The position numbers and the translations under genes are program-made. DNA of 64,000 nt from Streptomyces spororaveus (GTDB taxonomy: Bacteria; Actinomycetota; Actinomycetes; Streptomycetales; Streptomycetaceae): positions 5,656,001 to 5,720,000 of the forward strand of contig NZ_BNED01000005.1 in assembly GCF_016755875.1 (NCBI RefSeq), in the 5' to 3' direction. The notes under the pieces were generated by a model that saw only the letters and a list, made by a program, of their open reading frames with translations, was not told the origin of the DNA and searched no databases. Positions 55,837 through 64,000 of this stretch are shown piece by piece; the first letter of the stretch is position 1; every line of letters begins with the position of its first letter.

Positions 55837-56579
55837 CCGCCCCGGTGTTCGTGGTGGAAGAGGTCCCCGCGGGACCGGAGTTCGTCCTGGACGGCGCGGA
55901 GGGCCGGCACGCCGTCTCCGTGAAACGGCTGAACCCGGGTGAGGACGTGGTCCTCACGGACGGGCGCGGCCACTGGTCGGAGGGCGTGGTCAAGGCCGCC
56001 GAGGGCAAGGACCGGCTGGTCGTCATGGACCTGAACGCCATCGAGGAGGAGCCGGAGCCGGAGGTCCGGATCACGGTGGTCCAGGCCCTTCCCAAGGGGG
56101 ACCGGGGCGAGCTGGCCGTCGAGACGATGACCGAGACCGGCGTGGACGCGATCGTGCCCTGGCAGGCCTCGCGCTGCATCACGCAGTGGCGCGGCGACCG
56201 CGGGGCCAAGTCCCTGGCCAAGTGGCGGGCCACGGCCCGGGAGGCGGGCAAGCAGTCCCGCCGGGTGCGCTTCCCGGAGGTGGCCGAGGCCGTGTCGACC
56301 AAGCAGGTGGCGGCGCTGCTGGCCGGCGCCGACCTGGCGATGGTGCTCCACGAGGACCGGGACACCCCCTCAGAGGCGCTGGCCACGGCCGAGCTCCCGA
56401 AGGCCGGTTCCGTGGTGCTCGTGGTCGGCCCGGAGGGCGGTGTCTCCCCGGAGGAGCTGGCGGTCTTCGCCGAGGCCGGCGCCCACCCCTACCGCCTGGG
56501 CCGCTCCGTGCTGCGCACCTCCACGGCCGGGACGGCCGCGGTCGCCGTCCTGCTGGCCCGTACCGGCCGCTGGTCCTGA
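55833..56579 (+). CDS. rsmE: 16S rRNA (uracil1498-N3)-methyltransferase
   Basis: A 248-residue SPOUT-class methyltransferase modifying U1498 of 16S rRNA. An N-terminal PUA-like domain (RHAVSVKRLNPGEDVVLTDGRG) precedes the SPOUT knot with VVQALPKGDRGELAVETMTETGVD, the SAM-binding VLVVGPEGGVSPEEL and LGRSVLRTSTAG. The length is normal. It starts as ATGA in the upstream gene's stop, so it is translationally coupled to the FMN enzyme. Confidence 0.95.
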   Translation: MTAPVFVVEEVPAGPEFVLDGAEGRHAVSVKRLNPGEDVVLTDGRGHWSEGVVKAAEGKDRLVVMDLNAIEEEPEPEVRITVVQALPKGDRGELAVETMTETGVDAIVPWQASRCITQWRGDRGAKSLAKWRATAREAGKQSRRVRFPEVAEAVSTKQVAALLAGADLAMVLHEDRDTPSEALATAELPKAGSVVLVVGPEGGVSPEELAVFAEAGAHPYRLGRSVLRTSTAGTAAVAVLLARTGRWS

Positions 56580-56590
56580 CGGCCCGCGCC

Positions 56591-56632
56591 GGTCCCGACG
56601 GTCCGGTCCCGACGGTCCGGTCCCGACGGTCC
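56591..56632 (+). repeat. Three tandem 14-bp repeats
   Basis: Three exact copies of ggtcccgacggtcc at 56591, 56605 and 56619, between rsmE and the HIT gene, followed by degenerate CCGG-rich sequence. Non-coding; the rest of this 178-bp gap shows only the ribosome binding site of the HIT gene. Confidence 0.9.
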
Positions 56633-56757
56633 GCTCCGGCTCCCGGTCCGGTCGGGCCCGGCCCCGGTCTCGGCCCGACGGGCCGAAATGCCCGCCCGTG
56701 GCAGCCGCCCGGCTGGATACGATGCCCGGACCGATCACCGTCACAGGAGGCGAAGCA

Positions 56758-57117
56758 ATGGCCGGGGAACCGCAGGCCGACTGCCTGTTCTGCAAGATCG
56801 TCGAGGGTGCCGTCCCGGCGACCGTGGTCCGGGAGACCGAGACCACCGTTGCCTTCCGGGACATCAACCCGCAGGCGCCCACGCACGTGCTCGTCATCCC
56901 CAAGGTGCACTACCCCGACGCGGCCTCCCTCGCGGCCGCCGAGCCGGGTGTCGCCGCCGACATACTGCGTGAGGCCGCCCAGGTCGCCGCCGACGAGAAG
57001 ATCGACGACCACGGCTACCGGATCGTCTTCAACACCGGCTCCGGAGCCGGACAGACCGTCTGGCACGCCCACGCGCACGTCCTCGGCGGCCGCGGCCTCC
57101 AGTGGCCCCCCGGATAG
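56758..57117 (+). CDS. HIT family nucleotide hydrolase
   Basis: A 119-residue Hint-branch HIT protein hydrolysing adenosine phosphoramidates or related nucleotides. The active site HAHAH lies at 103-107 (VWHAHAHVLGG). A DCLFCKI motif near the N-terminus provides a zinc-binding cysteine pair. ATG 56758 has AGGAGG at 56745-56750. RNase Z starts 4 nt after the stop. Confidence 0.93.
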   Translation: MAGEPQADCLFCKIVEGAVPATVVRETETTVAFRDINPQAPTHVLVIPKVHYPDAASLAAAEPGVAADILREAAQVAADEKIDDHGYRIVFNTGSGAGQTVWHAHAHVLGGRGLQWPPG

Positions 57118-57120
57118 CAC

Positions 57121-58026
57121 GTGTCCGTACGAGAGTTCGTGGTGCTGGGCACGGCCAGCCAGGTGCCCACCCGCCACCGCAACCACAACGGCTACCTGCT
57201 GCGCTGGGACGGCGAGGGCATCCTCTTCGACCCGGGCGAGGGCACCCAGCGCCAGATGCTGCGCGCCGGGGTCGCCGCGCACGACATCAACCGGATCTGC
57301 ATCACCCACTTCCACGGTGACCACAGCCTCGGCCTCGCCGGGGTGATCCAGCGGATCAACCTCGACCAGGTCCCGCACCCCGTCACCGCGCACTACCCGG
57401 CCTCGGGGCAGAAGTTCTTCGACCGGCTGCGCTACGCCACGGCCTACCGCGAGACCGTCCCGCTCCGCGAGGAGCCGGTGGCGGCGGACGGCGTGCTCGC
57501 GCAGGGGTCCTCGTACGTCCTGGAGGCCCGGCTGCTCTCGCACCCGGTGGAGTCCTTCGGCTACCGGATCACCGAACCCGACGGGCGCCGCATGGTGCCC
57601 GAGCTGCTCGCGCGGCACGGGATCAAGGGGCCGGACGTGGGCCGGATCCAGCGTGAGGGGCGGCTCGGCGCGGTCACCCTGGACGAGGTCAGCGAGCCCA
57701 GGCCCGGACAGCGGTTCGCGTTCGTCATGGACACCCGGCTCTGCCCCGGCGTGGACGCGCTCGCCGAGGGCTGCGACATGCTGGTGATCGAGTCGACCTT
57801 CCTCGACGAGGACGAACGGCTGGCCACCGACCACGGGCACATGACCGCCGGCCAGGCGGCCCGGGTGGCGCGGGACGCGGGCGTACGGCACCTGGTGCTG
57901 ACGCACTTCTCGCAGCGCTACACCGATCCGGCCGCGTTCGAGCGCCAGGCCCGCGCGGCCGGCTTCGAGGGCGAGCTCACGGTGGCCGCGGACCTGCTGC
58001 GGGTGCCCCTGCCCAAGCGGGGCTGA
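57121..58026 (+). CDS. rnz: Ribonuclease Z (tRNA 3' processing)
   Basis: A 301-residue metallo-beta-lactamase-fold endonuclease that trims the 3' end of tRNA precursors lacking encoded CCA. The zinc motif THFHGDH is at 62-68, and VLTHFSQRY near the C-terminus and VMDTRLCPG are family features. A GTG start lies 4 nt after the HIT stop. The two tRNA-Ala genes in this window lack encoded CCA, matching the need for this activity. Confidence 0.94.
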   Translation: MSVREFVVLGTASQVPTRHRNHNGYLLRWDGEGILFDPGEGTQRQMLRAGVAAHDINRICITHFHGDHSLGLAGVIQRINLDQVPHPVTAHYPASGQKFFDRLRYATAYRETVPLREEPVAADGVLAQGSSYVLEARLLSHPVESFGYRITEPDGRRMVPELLARHGIKGPDVGRIQREGRLGAVTLDEVSEPRPGQRFAFVMDTRLCPGVDALAEGCDMLVIESTFLDEDERLATDHGHMTAGQAARVARDAGVRHLVLTHFSQRYTDPAAFERQARAAGFEGELTVAADLLRVPLPKRG

Positions 58027-58218
58027 CGGTGGTCCCGGGCCCCGCCGGGGCCCGGACCGGGCCCGGGCCCGCCGAGTGGTCCGTGGGACGAAGGGCCGTT
58101 CCGCAGTGATCTGCGCCACACTGGGTTTTGGTCCCGCCCGGTGTGGGCAGGGCTGGCAGCTTTCCACGGGAAACCGTCATGCAGGAACGGGCCTTCGAGA
58201 AACAACGGGGAGATCGCC

Positions 58219-59313
58219 GTGACCGGTCGGGACTACGAAATCCGCGCAGCCGCAGTCGACCCGCTCGGTCCGCTGCGTGACCCCGAGGAACCCGGCTGCG
58301 ACGTCTTCCTGACCGGAACGGTCTTCCTCGACATCATCTTCACGGGCCTCGACTCGGCCCCGGTACGCGGTACGGAGTCCTGGGCGCGCGGCATGGGCTC
58401 CAGCCCCGGCGGCGTCGCCAACATGGCCACCGCCCTGGCCCGGCTCGGCCTGCGCACCTCGCTGGCCGCCGCCTTCGGGGACGACCACTACGGCGAGTAC
58501 TGCTGGGATGCCCTCGAACAGGGCGAGGGCATCGACCTCTCCATGTCGCACACCATCCCCGGCTGGCACAGCCCCGTCACCGTGTCGATGGCCTACGAGG
58601 GCGAGCGCACGATGGTCTCGCACGGCCACGAGGCCCCTCCGCCGGCGGGACCCGGGCCCTTCCCGCAGTGCCCGCCGCGGGCCCGCGCGGCCGTGGCCGC
58701 GCTGGGACCCGGCCGCGGCGAGGAGTGGATCGGCGAGGCCGCCCGCAGCGGCTCGCGGGTCTTCGCGGACGTGGGATGGGACGAGAGCGGACGGTGGGAC
58801 CTGGGGGCCCTGGCCGACCTGGAGCACTGCGAGGCCTTCCTGCCGAACGCGGGCGAGGCGATGCGCTACACCCGCACCGACTGCCCGAGAGCCGCGGCCC
58901 GGGCGCTGGCCGAGAAGGTGCCGATCGCGGTGGTGACCATGGGCGCGGAGGGCTCGTACGCCGTGGACGGGCGCACCGGGGAGACCGCGCACGTCCCCGG
59001 GATCACGGTGGACGAGCTGGACCCGACGGGCGCCGGCGACGTCTACGTGGCGGGCTTCGTGACCGGCACCCTGGCGGGCTGGCCGCTCGCGGACCGCCTC
59101 GCCTTCGCCGGACTGACGGCGGCCCTGTCGGTGCAGGAGTTCGGCGGCTCCCTGTCGGCCCCCGGCTGGCCGGAGGTGGCCCACTGGTGGCGGACCGCCC
59201 CGCAGGAGCTGCGCGGCCGCTACGGCTTCCTGGACGACCTGATCCCGCAGGCCGGGGCCCCGGCGGCCCGGCGCAGGGCCGTACCGACGATCGGCTTCCG
59301 GTACCCGGCCTAG
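58219..59313 (+). CDS. PfkB family carbohydrate kinase
   Basis: A 364-residue ribokinase-fold sugar or nucleoside kinase. The N-terminal glycine-rich motif is GSSPGGVANMATALARLG, and the catalytic base is in the C-terminal DPTGAGDVYVAGF signature. A lid domain is evident. The substrate is not identifiable. GTG 58219 has GGGGAG upstream; the open frame to 58141 lacks support. The final TAG stop is part of a CTAG flanking the repeat element at 59314. Confidence 0.9.
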   Translation: MTGRDYEIRAAAVDPLGPLRDPEEPGCDVFLTGTVFLDIIFTGLDSAPVRGTESWARGMGSSPGGVANMATALARLGLRTSLAAAFGDDHYGEYCWDALEQGEGIDLSMSHTIPGWHSPVTVSMAYEGERTMVSHGHEAPPPAGPGPFPQCPPRARAAVAALGPGRGEEWIGEAARSGSRVFADVGWDESGRWDLGALADLEHCEAFLPNAGEAMRYTRTDCPRAAARALAEKVPIAVVTMGAEGSYAVDGRTGETAHVPGITVDELDPTGAGDVYVAGFVTGTLAGWPLADRLAFAGLTAALSVQEFGGSLSAPGWPEVAHWWRTAPQELRGRYGFLDDLIPQAGAPAARRRAVPTIGFRYPA

Positions 59314-59486
59314 GCCGGGTCCGCAAAGTAGCGCCGGCCGCCCGATGGGCGGGCCACGCGGCGTCTGGCGCCGTGCATCGCAAGGCGGAGGGCCGTCCGT
59401 GTACTGGCCGTACTCGGACGTGCCCGACAACGCAGCGAGGTGCGGTGCCAGGCGTCGCGTGGCAGGTGGGACTTTGCGGACCCGGC
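59314..59486. mobile_element. MITE-like element with CTAG flanks
   Basis: A 173-bp element whose ends GCCGGGTCCGCAAAGT and ACTTTGCGGACCCGGC are perfect inverted repeats (16 bp). It is bordered on both sides by CTAG (59310-59313 and 59487-59490), the target duplication expected of IS5-type insertion. The interior is also largely self-complementary (59354-59381 with 59435-59462; 59395-59404 with 59410-59419), so the whole element can fold as one long hairpin. No transposase is encoded. It lies within 2 bp of the end of the kinase gene and replaces nothing essential, since the stop is in the flanking CTAG. Confidence 0.75.
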
Positions 59487-59490
59487 CTAG

Positions 59491-59623
59491 GGTGTGCCCG
59501 GCGGCGATCCCGCGGTAAAACCTCTCGGGGAAGCAGCGGCGGAGACGTACGCTTGGTACTCCGGAGGTCGTCGATCGGCGCGGCCCCTCAGCGGGAGGTA
59601 TGCGCAGGCCACAGTGCCGGCCC
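59491..59623 (+). promoter_or_regulatory. phoH upstream region
   Basis: 133 bp between the MITE-like element and phoH. A possible -10 box TACGCT lies at 59548-59553 and a GGGAGG at 59593-59598. Nothing else recognisable. Confidence 0.35.
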
Positions 59624-60670
59624 ATGACTCAGACACCGACAGCCCACATCCCTGCGCCGGGGCAGGCGCGAGCCCACTTCACCGTTCCGTCCACACACCC
59701 GATGGTGACCGTGCTCGGCTCGGGCGACGCCCTGTTGCGCGTGATCGAGAAGGCCTTCCCGAAGGCCGACATCCATGTTCGGGGCAATCAGGTCAGCGCG
59801 ATCGGTGCGACGGCGGAAGTCGCCCTGATCCAGCGGCTTTTCGACGAGATGATGCTGGTGCTCCGCACCGGGCAGCCGATGACGGAGGACGCAGTGGAAC
59901 GCTCGATCGCCATGCTCAAGGCGAGCGGCAACGGCAACGGTGACGGACCTGCCGAGACGCCCGCCGAGGTGCTCACCCAGAACATCCTCTCCAGCCGCGG
60001 CCGCACCATCCGCCCCAAGACCCTCAACCAGAAGCGGTACGTCGACGCGATCGACAAGAACACGATCGTCTTCGGCATCGGCCCCGCCGGTACCGGCAAG
60101 ACCTACCTCGCCATGGCCAAGGCCGTCCAGGCCCTCCAGTCCAAGCAGGTCAGCCGGATCATCCTGACCCGGCCCGCCGTCGAGGCGGGGGAGCGGCTCG
60201 GCTTCCTGCCGGGCACCCTCTTCGACAAGATCGACCCGTACCTGCGCCCGCTCTACGACGCGCTGCACGACATGATCGACCCCGACTCGATCCCGCGCCT
60301 GATGGCCGCGGGCACGATCGAGGTGGCTCCCCTGGCGTACATGCGCGGACGCACCCTGAACGAGGCGTTCGTCGTCCTCGACGAGGCGCAGAACACGACC
60401 ACCGAGCAGATGAAGATGTTCCTGACCCGGCTCGGCTTCGACTCGAAGATCGTGATCACCGGTGACGTCACCCAGGTCGACCTGCCGGGTGGCGCCAGGA
60501 GCGGTCTGCGCCAGGTGCAGGACATCCTGGAAGGGGTCCCGGACATCCACTTCTCGCGGCTCACGTCCGAGGATGTCGTCCGGCACAAGCTGGTCGGCCG
60601 TATCGTCGACGCGTACGAGAAGTACGACGACAGCCAGCAGGCCGGCGCGAACGGCCACCAGCGGAAGTAG
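59624..60670 (+). CDS. phoH: PhoH family ATPase
   Basis: A 348-residue PhoH-like P-loop ATPase, linked in bacteria to RNA metabolism and often encoded beside YbeY. Walker A is GPAGTGKT at 153-160, and the Walker B-type [10 protein letters not shown] and [11 protein letters not shown] are intact. ATG 59624 is taken from the usual N-terminus; ATG 59600 directly after GGGAGG is an alternative start that adds 8 residues. ybeY starts 14 nt after the stop. Confidence 0.94.
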   Translation: MTQTPTAHIPAPGQARAHFTVPSTHPMVTVLGSGDALLRVIEKAFPKADIHVRGNQVSAIGATAEVALIQRLFDEMMLVLRTGQPMTEDAVERSIAMLKASGNGNGDGPAETPAEVLTQNILSSRGRTIRPKTLNQKRYVDAIDKNTIVFGIGPAGTGKTYLAMAKAVQALQSKQVSRIILTRPAVEAGERLGFLPGTLFDKIDPYLRPLYDALHDMIDPDSIPRLMAAGTIEVAPLAYMRGRTLNEAFVVLDEAQNTTTEQMKMFLTRLGFDSKIVITGDVTQVDLPGGARSGLRQVQDILEGVPDIHFSRLTSEDVVRHKLVGRIVDAYEKYDDSQQAGANGHQRK

Positions 60671-60683
60671 AACCCAGCGCACC

Positions 60684-61181
60684 ATGTCGATCGACGTCAA
60701 CAACGAGTCCGGAACCGAGGTCGACGAGCAGGCGATCCTCGACATCGCCCGCTACGCGCTCACCCGGATGCGGATCCACCCGCTCTCCGAGCTCTCCGTC
60801 ATCGTCATCGACGAGGACGCCATGGAGCAGCTCCACATCCAGTGGATGGATCTGCCCGGCCCGACCGACGTCATGTCCTTCCCGATGGACGAGCTCCGTC
60901 CGCCGACCAAGGACGACGAGGAGCCCCCGCAGGGGCTCCTCGGCGACATCGTGCTCTGCCCCGAGGTCGCCAAGAGGCAGGGCGAGGACGCCCCGACGCA
61001 GCACTCCATGGACGAGGAGCTCCAGCTCCTGACCGTCCACGGAGTGCTGCACCTGCTCGGTTACGACCACGAGGAACCGGACGAGAAGGCCGAGATGTTC
61101 GGCCTCCAGGCGGCCATCGTCGACGGCTGGCGCGGTGAGCGCGGCATGACCGGTCCGTCCCCGGCTCCGACCGTCTCGTGA
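60684..61181 (+). CDS. ybeY: Endoribonuclease YbeY
   Basis: A 165-residue metal-dependent RNase for 16S rRNA 3'-end maturation and ribosome quality control. The zinc motif [11 protein letters not shown] is near residue 115, and the [12 protein letters not shown] segment is typical. ATG 60684. Its TGA overlaps the GTG of the next gene by 4 nt. Confidence 0.95.
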   Translation: MSIDVNNESGTEVDEQAILDIARYALTRMRIHPLSELSVIVIDEDAMEQLHIQWMDLPGPTDVMSFPMDELRPPTKDDEEPPQGLLGDIVLCPEVAKRQGEDAPTQHSMDEELQLLTVHGVLHLLGYDHEEPDEKAEMFGLQAAIVDGWRGERGMTGPSPAPTVS

Positions 61182-62482
61182 ACGCCCCCCAGCTGATCAC
61201 CGGTGCGGTGCTGCTCGTGGTCGTGGCCTGGTTCGCGGCCTGCGCCGAGTCCGGCATCGCCCGCATCTCCAGTTTCCGCGCCGAGCAGGCCGTACGGGAG
61301 GGCCGGCGCGGGAGCGAGAAGCTCGCACAGGTCGCCGGCGACCCCACGCGCTACCTCAACGTGGCCCTGCTCGTCCGGGTCACCTGCGAGATGGCGGCCG
61401 GGGTGCTCGTCACCTATGTCTGCCTCGACGAGTTCGGCGAGAACTGGACCGCGCTGCTGGTGGCCATCGCCGTCATGGTGCTCGTCTCCTTCGTCGCCGT
61501 GGGCGTCTCCCCGCGCACGATCGGCCGCCAGCACCCGCTGAACACGGCGACGGCGGCCGCGTACGTCCTCGTACCGCTGGCCCGGATCATGGGGCCGATC
61601 CCGCAGCTGCTGATCCTCATCGGCAACGCGCTCACCCCCGGGAAGGGATTCCGCAAGGGGCCCTTCGCCTCGGAGGCGGAGCTGCGCGCGATGGTGGACC
61701 TCGCGGAGCGGGAATCACTCATCGAGGACGACGAGCGCCGCATGGTGCACCAGGTCTTCGAGCTGGGCGACACGCTGGTGCGCGAGGTGATGGTGCCGCG
61801 CACCGACCTCGTCTGCATCGAGCGGTACAAGACGGTCCGTCAGGCGACCACGCTGGCGCTGCGGTCCGGCTTCTCCCGCATCCCGGTGACCGGGGAGAAC
61901 GAGGACGACATAGTCGGGATCGTCTACCTGAAGGACCTGGTCCGCAAGACGCACATCAGCCGGGAGGCCGAGGCCGACCTGGTCTCGACCGCGATGCGGC
62001 CGGCCGTCTTCGTGCCGGACACCAAGAACGCGGGCGACCTGCTGCGCGAGATGCAGCAGGTGCGCAACCACGTGGCCGTCGTCATCGACGAGTACGGCGG
62101 CACGGCCGGCATCGTCACCATCGAGGACATCCTCGAAGAGATCGTCGGCGAGATCACCGATGAGTACGACCGCGAGCTCCCGCCGGTCGAGGACCTCGGC
62201 GAGGACCGCTACCGGGTCACCGCGCGGCTGGACATCACCGACCTCGGTGAGCTGTTCAAGGTCGAGGCCTTCGACGACGAGGACGTGGAGACGGTGGGCG
62301 GCCTGCTGGCCAAGGCGCTGGGGCGGGTACCGATCGCCGGCGCCTCCTCGGTGGTGGAACTGCCGGACGGGCGTCCGCTGCGGCTGACGGCCGAGTCCCC
62401 GGCGGGCCGGCGGAACAAGATCGTGACGGTCCTGGTGGAGCCGGTGGCCGCGGCGGAGGCCGCGGGGGAGGAGGGCGAGTGA
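61178..62482 (+). CDS. CNNM/CBS domain-containing transporter-like protein (hemolysin C family)
   Basis: A 434-residue membrane protein with an N-terminal CNNM (DUF21) domain of three to four helices (about 1-150). A CBS pair follows ([23 protein letters not shown] near 190, then [26 protein letters not shown]), with a C-terminal CorC/HlyC transporter-associated domain. Related proteins are linked to Mg2+ or Co2+ export. GTG 61178 is coupled to ybeY. The next gene starts in its stop codon. Confidence 0.92.
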   Translation: MNAPQLITGAVLLVVVAWFAACAESGIARISSFRAEQAVREGRRGSEKLAQVAGDPTRYLNVALLVRVTCEMAAGVLVTYVCLDEFGENWTALLVAIAVMVLVSFVAVGVSPRTIGRQHPLNTATAAAYVLVPLARIMGPIPQLLILIGNALTPGKGFRKGPFASEAELRAMVDLAERESLIEDDERRMVHQVFELGDTLVREVMVPRTDLVCIERYKTVRQATTLALRSGFSRIPVTGENEDDIVGIVYLKDLVRKTHISREAEADLVSTAMRPAVFVPDTKNAGDLLREMQQVRNHVAVVIDEYGGTAGIVTIEDILEEIVGEITDEYDRELPPVEDLGEDRYRVTARLDITDLGELFKVEAFDDEDVETVGGLLAKALGRVPIAGASSVVELPDGRPLRLTAESPAGRRNKIVTVLVEPVAAAEAAGEEGE

Positions 62483-62841
62483 CCCCGGAGCAGCTGCGCG
62501 CGTTCTGTCTGGACTTCAACGCGGCGGTGGAGGAGTTCCCCTTCACGCCCGAGACCTCGGTGTTCAAGGTACTGGGCAAGGTGTTCGCGCTGTCGGCGCT
62601 GGACGGGGAGCCGCTCAAGGTCAACCTCAAGTGCGATCCGGAGCTGGCGGTGCGGCTGCGCGAGGAGCACGCGGCGATCGTGCCGGGCTACCACATGAAC
62701 AAGCGGCACTGGAACACGGTGACGGTGGGCGGGCCCGGCGGCCTGCCGGACCGGCTGGTGCGGGAGCTGGTGGAGGACTCGTACGACCTGGTGGTCGCGG
62801 GCCTGCCGAAGGCCGAACGGCTGCGGCTGGACCGGCCGTAG
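62479..62841 (+). CDS. YjbR/MmcQ family DNA-binding-like protein
   Basis: A 120-residue MmcQ/YjbR fold protein ([67 protein letters not shown]). The family is structurally a CyaY-like fold with DNA-binding proposals but no proven function. GTG 62479 overlaps the upstream stop as GTGA, so it is the last member of the phoH-ybeY-CNNM run. Confidence 0.92.
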   Translation: MTPEQLRAFCLDFNAAVEEFPFTPETSVFKVLGKVFALSALDGEPLKVNLKCDPELAVRLREEHAAIVPGYHMNKRHWNTVTVGGPGGLPDRLVRELVEDSYDLVVAGLPKAERLRLDRP

Positions 62842-62908
62842 CGGTGCCCTCGGCCTGGCGGTGGGGTGGTCGTGCGGGGGCGCGGGGCGGCTCCCTATGC
62901 TTTCGACC

Positions 62909-63265
62909 ATGACCGACACCACCGGGATCGACCCCGAAGACAGCAAGATCATCACGCTGGCGCGCAGCGCGCGGGCCCGTAACGAGGTGCCCGAGGGGGC
63001 GGCGGTGCGGGACGAGACGGGCCGCACGTACGTCGCCGGGACGGTGGCGCTGGACTCCCTGAAGCTGAGCGCCCTGCAGACCGCGGTCGCGATGGCCGTG
63101 GCGAGCGGGGCGCGGTCCCTGGAGGCGGCGGCCGTCGTCAGCACGGCCGACGCCCCGGCCGACGCCGACCGCGCGGCCGTCCGCGACCTCGGCGGCCCGG
63201 AGACCCCGGTCCTGCTGGCGGCCCCGGACGGCACCCTGAAGTCCACCACTCCGGCGGGCCAGTAG
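62909..63265 (+). CDS. Cytidine-deaminase-like protein lacking zinc ligands
   Basis: A 118-residue protein resembling short cytidine deaminases (RSARARNEVPEGAAVRDETGRTYVAGTVA, then LSALQTAVAMAVASG). In a normal enzyme the second segment would hold the HAE/CAE zinc and proton-shuttle residues, followed by a PCxxC. Here there is no His or Cys at any of these positions and the protein contains no cysteine at all. It is therefore probably not a deaminase. ATG 62909; a longer start at 62897 is possible. It sits just before era in Streptomyces as I recall, but era itself is outside the window. Confidence 0.78.
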   Translation: MTDTTGIDPEDSKIITLARSARARNEVPEGAAVRDETGRTYVAGTVALDSLKLSALQTAVAMAVASGARSLEAAAVVSTADAPADADRAAVRDLGGPETPVLLAAPDGTLKSTTPAGQ

Positions 63266-63291
63266 CCTCCCGGCGGGACCAACCGTTTTCA

Positions 63292-63346
63292 GCCTCGCCG
63301 GGCCCGGCTGAGTTTGGCCCAGCCGGGATCGGCGGCGTCGGCGAGG
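63292..63346. terminator. Structured convergent terminator
   Basis: Nested inverted repeats AGCCTCGCCG ... CGGCGAGGCT and CCCGGCTG ... CAGCCGGG between the cytidine-deaminase-like gene and the convergent transporter gene. Confidence 0.55.
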
Positions 63347-64000
63347 CTACTGGACCAGGAGCGGGCCGGCCGGCCGAGGCCGCCGGCGGATCGTCATCGC
63401 CATGAGCGCGGCCACCGCGCACAGCGCGCCCGACGCGTACCACACGGTGTCGTACGAGCCGGTGAGGTCGCGGGTCAAGCCGCCCAGGAAGGCCACCGCC
63501 GCCGCGCCGACCTGGTGCGAAGCGAGGACCCAGCCGAAGACGATCGCGCCGTCCTCCCCGTAGTGCTCGCGGCACAGGGCGATCGTCGGCGGGACGGTCG
63601 CGACCCAGTCCAGGCCGTAGAAGACGATGAAGAAGACCAGCGGCGGCCGCACCGACGGCGCCAGCAGGATCGGCAGGAAGAGCAGCGAGACCCCGCGCAG
63701 GGCGTAGTAGACGGCCAGCAGCCGCCGGGAGTCGAAGCGGTCGGTGAACCAGCCCGACGCTACCGTGCCGATCACGTCGAACACGCCGACCACCGCCAGT
63801 AGCCCGGCGGCCGCCGTCACCGGCATGCCGTGGTCGTGCGCGGCGGGCACGAAGTGGGTCTTGACCAGGCCGTTGGTCGAGGCGCCGCAGATCGCGAAGG
63901 TGCCCGCCAGCAGCCAGAAGGGCCCGGTCCGGGCGGCGCCGACGAGTACCCGCAGCGCGCGCCGGGTGGCGCCCGGCGTCGGGGCCGGCTTCTCGACGTA
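63347..64000 (-). CDS. MFS transporter, N-terminal part missing
   Basis: Minus-strand gene whose start lies beyond base 64000; 217 residues are visible. They include hydrophobic helices (FWLLAGTFAICGAST, GLLAVVGVFDVIGTVASGWFTDRF, PPLVFFIVFYGLDWVATVPP, GALCAVAALMAMTI) and the MFS loop pattern GWFTDRFDSRR between helices. The C-terminal end RRRPRPAGPLLVQ is complete. An open ATG at 63850 is internal, because coding continues in frame to the window edge. Substrate unknown. Confidence 0.88.
   Translation of the reverse strand, partial: YVEKPAPTPGATRRALRVLVGAARTGPFWLLAGTFAICGASTNGLVKTHFVPAAHDHGMPVTAAAGLLAVVGVFDVIGTVASGWFTDRFDSRRLLAVYYALRGVSLLFLPILLAPSVRPPLVFFIVFYGLDWVATVPPTIALCREHYGEDGAIVFGWVLASHQVGAAAVAFLGGLTRDLTGSYDTVWYASGALCAVAALMAMTIRRRPRPAGPLLVQ

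Noticed and set aside
59314-59486. Coding capacity in the inserted element
   Set aside because: Only short open frames across the hairpin, with no transposase motif or ribosome binding site.

Overview
The window reads as core chromosome of a Streptomyces or very close relative. The base composition is very GC-rich with strong GC bias at codon third positions, GTG starts and 4-nt ATGA/GTGA overlaps are common, and several -10 boxes sit 6-8 nt before a start codon, suggesting leaderless transcripts. The gene order (rodA, rne, rplU-rpmA-obg, proB-proA, nadD, leuS, comEA-comEC, holA, rpsT, lepA, hemW, hrcA-dnaJ, phoH-ybeY) matches what I recall of the segment downstream of the mre cluster in Streptomyces. 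Nearly all genes are on the + strand. I see no phage, no transposase and no CRISPR array.

Layout. 1-10.8 kb: end of rodA, a CYTH-CHAD protein, a radical-SAM protein and its linked partner around a repeat-rich membrane protein, and a very large RNase E/G. 11-13.3 kb: rplU, rpmA and obg behind a structured leader. 13.4-21.9 kb: a surface-glycopolymer block with GT2, galE, GT4, a GT2/TagF-like fusion, a GtrB-like transferase and GtrA. 22-32 kb: proB and proA, two paired membrane proteins sharing a cytoplasmic motif, an M48 peptidase, a 55-residue membrane peptide, nadD, an LCP-like protein with altered key residues, rsfS and a phosphatase that apparently starts with CTG. 32.2-36 kb: two identical tRNA-Ala genes around a small zinc protein, then leuS behind what looks like a leucine attenuator. 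36-46.5 kb: a membrane-anchored protein, DegV, comEA, comEC, a YceI fusion, holA, rpsT and lepA. 46.7-58 kb: acyl-CoA ligase, hemW, a Uma2 nuclease, DUF3097, an MBL hydrolase, CIRCE-hrcA-dnaJ, a nitronate monooxygenase-like protein, rsmE, HIT and RNase Z. 58.2-64 kb: a PfkB kinase, a MITE-like insertion, phoH, ybeY, a CNNM/CBS protein, YjbR, a degenerate cytidine deaminase and the end of an MFS transporter.

Themes. The cell-envelope genes (rodA, the glycopolymer block, the paired membrane proteins and the LCP-like protein) probably serve wall and spore-wall polymer assembly. The RNA and ribosome genes (rne, obg, rsfS, lepA, rsmE, rnz, ybeY, phoH) form a translation and RNA-processing backbone. 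The most interesting features are the predicted leuS attenuator with its leaderless Leu-Leu-Leu leader peptide, the 173-bp hairpin insertion flanked by CTAG, the comEC frame that lacks a nearby stop, the LCP-like protein without its usual Arg/Asp, and the two adjacent proteins sharing a VVFDEDFVR motif.
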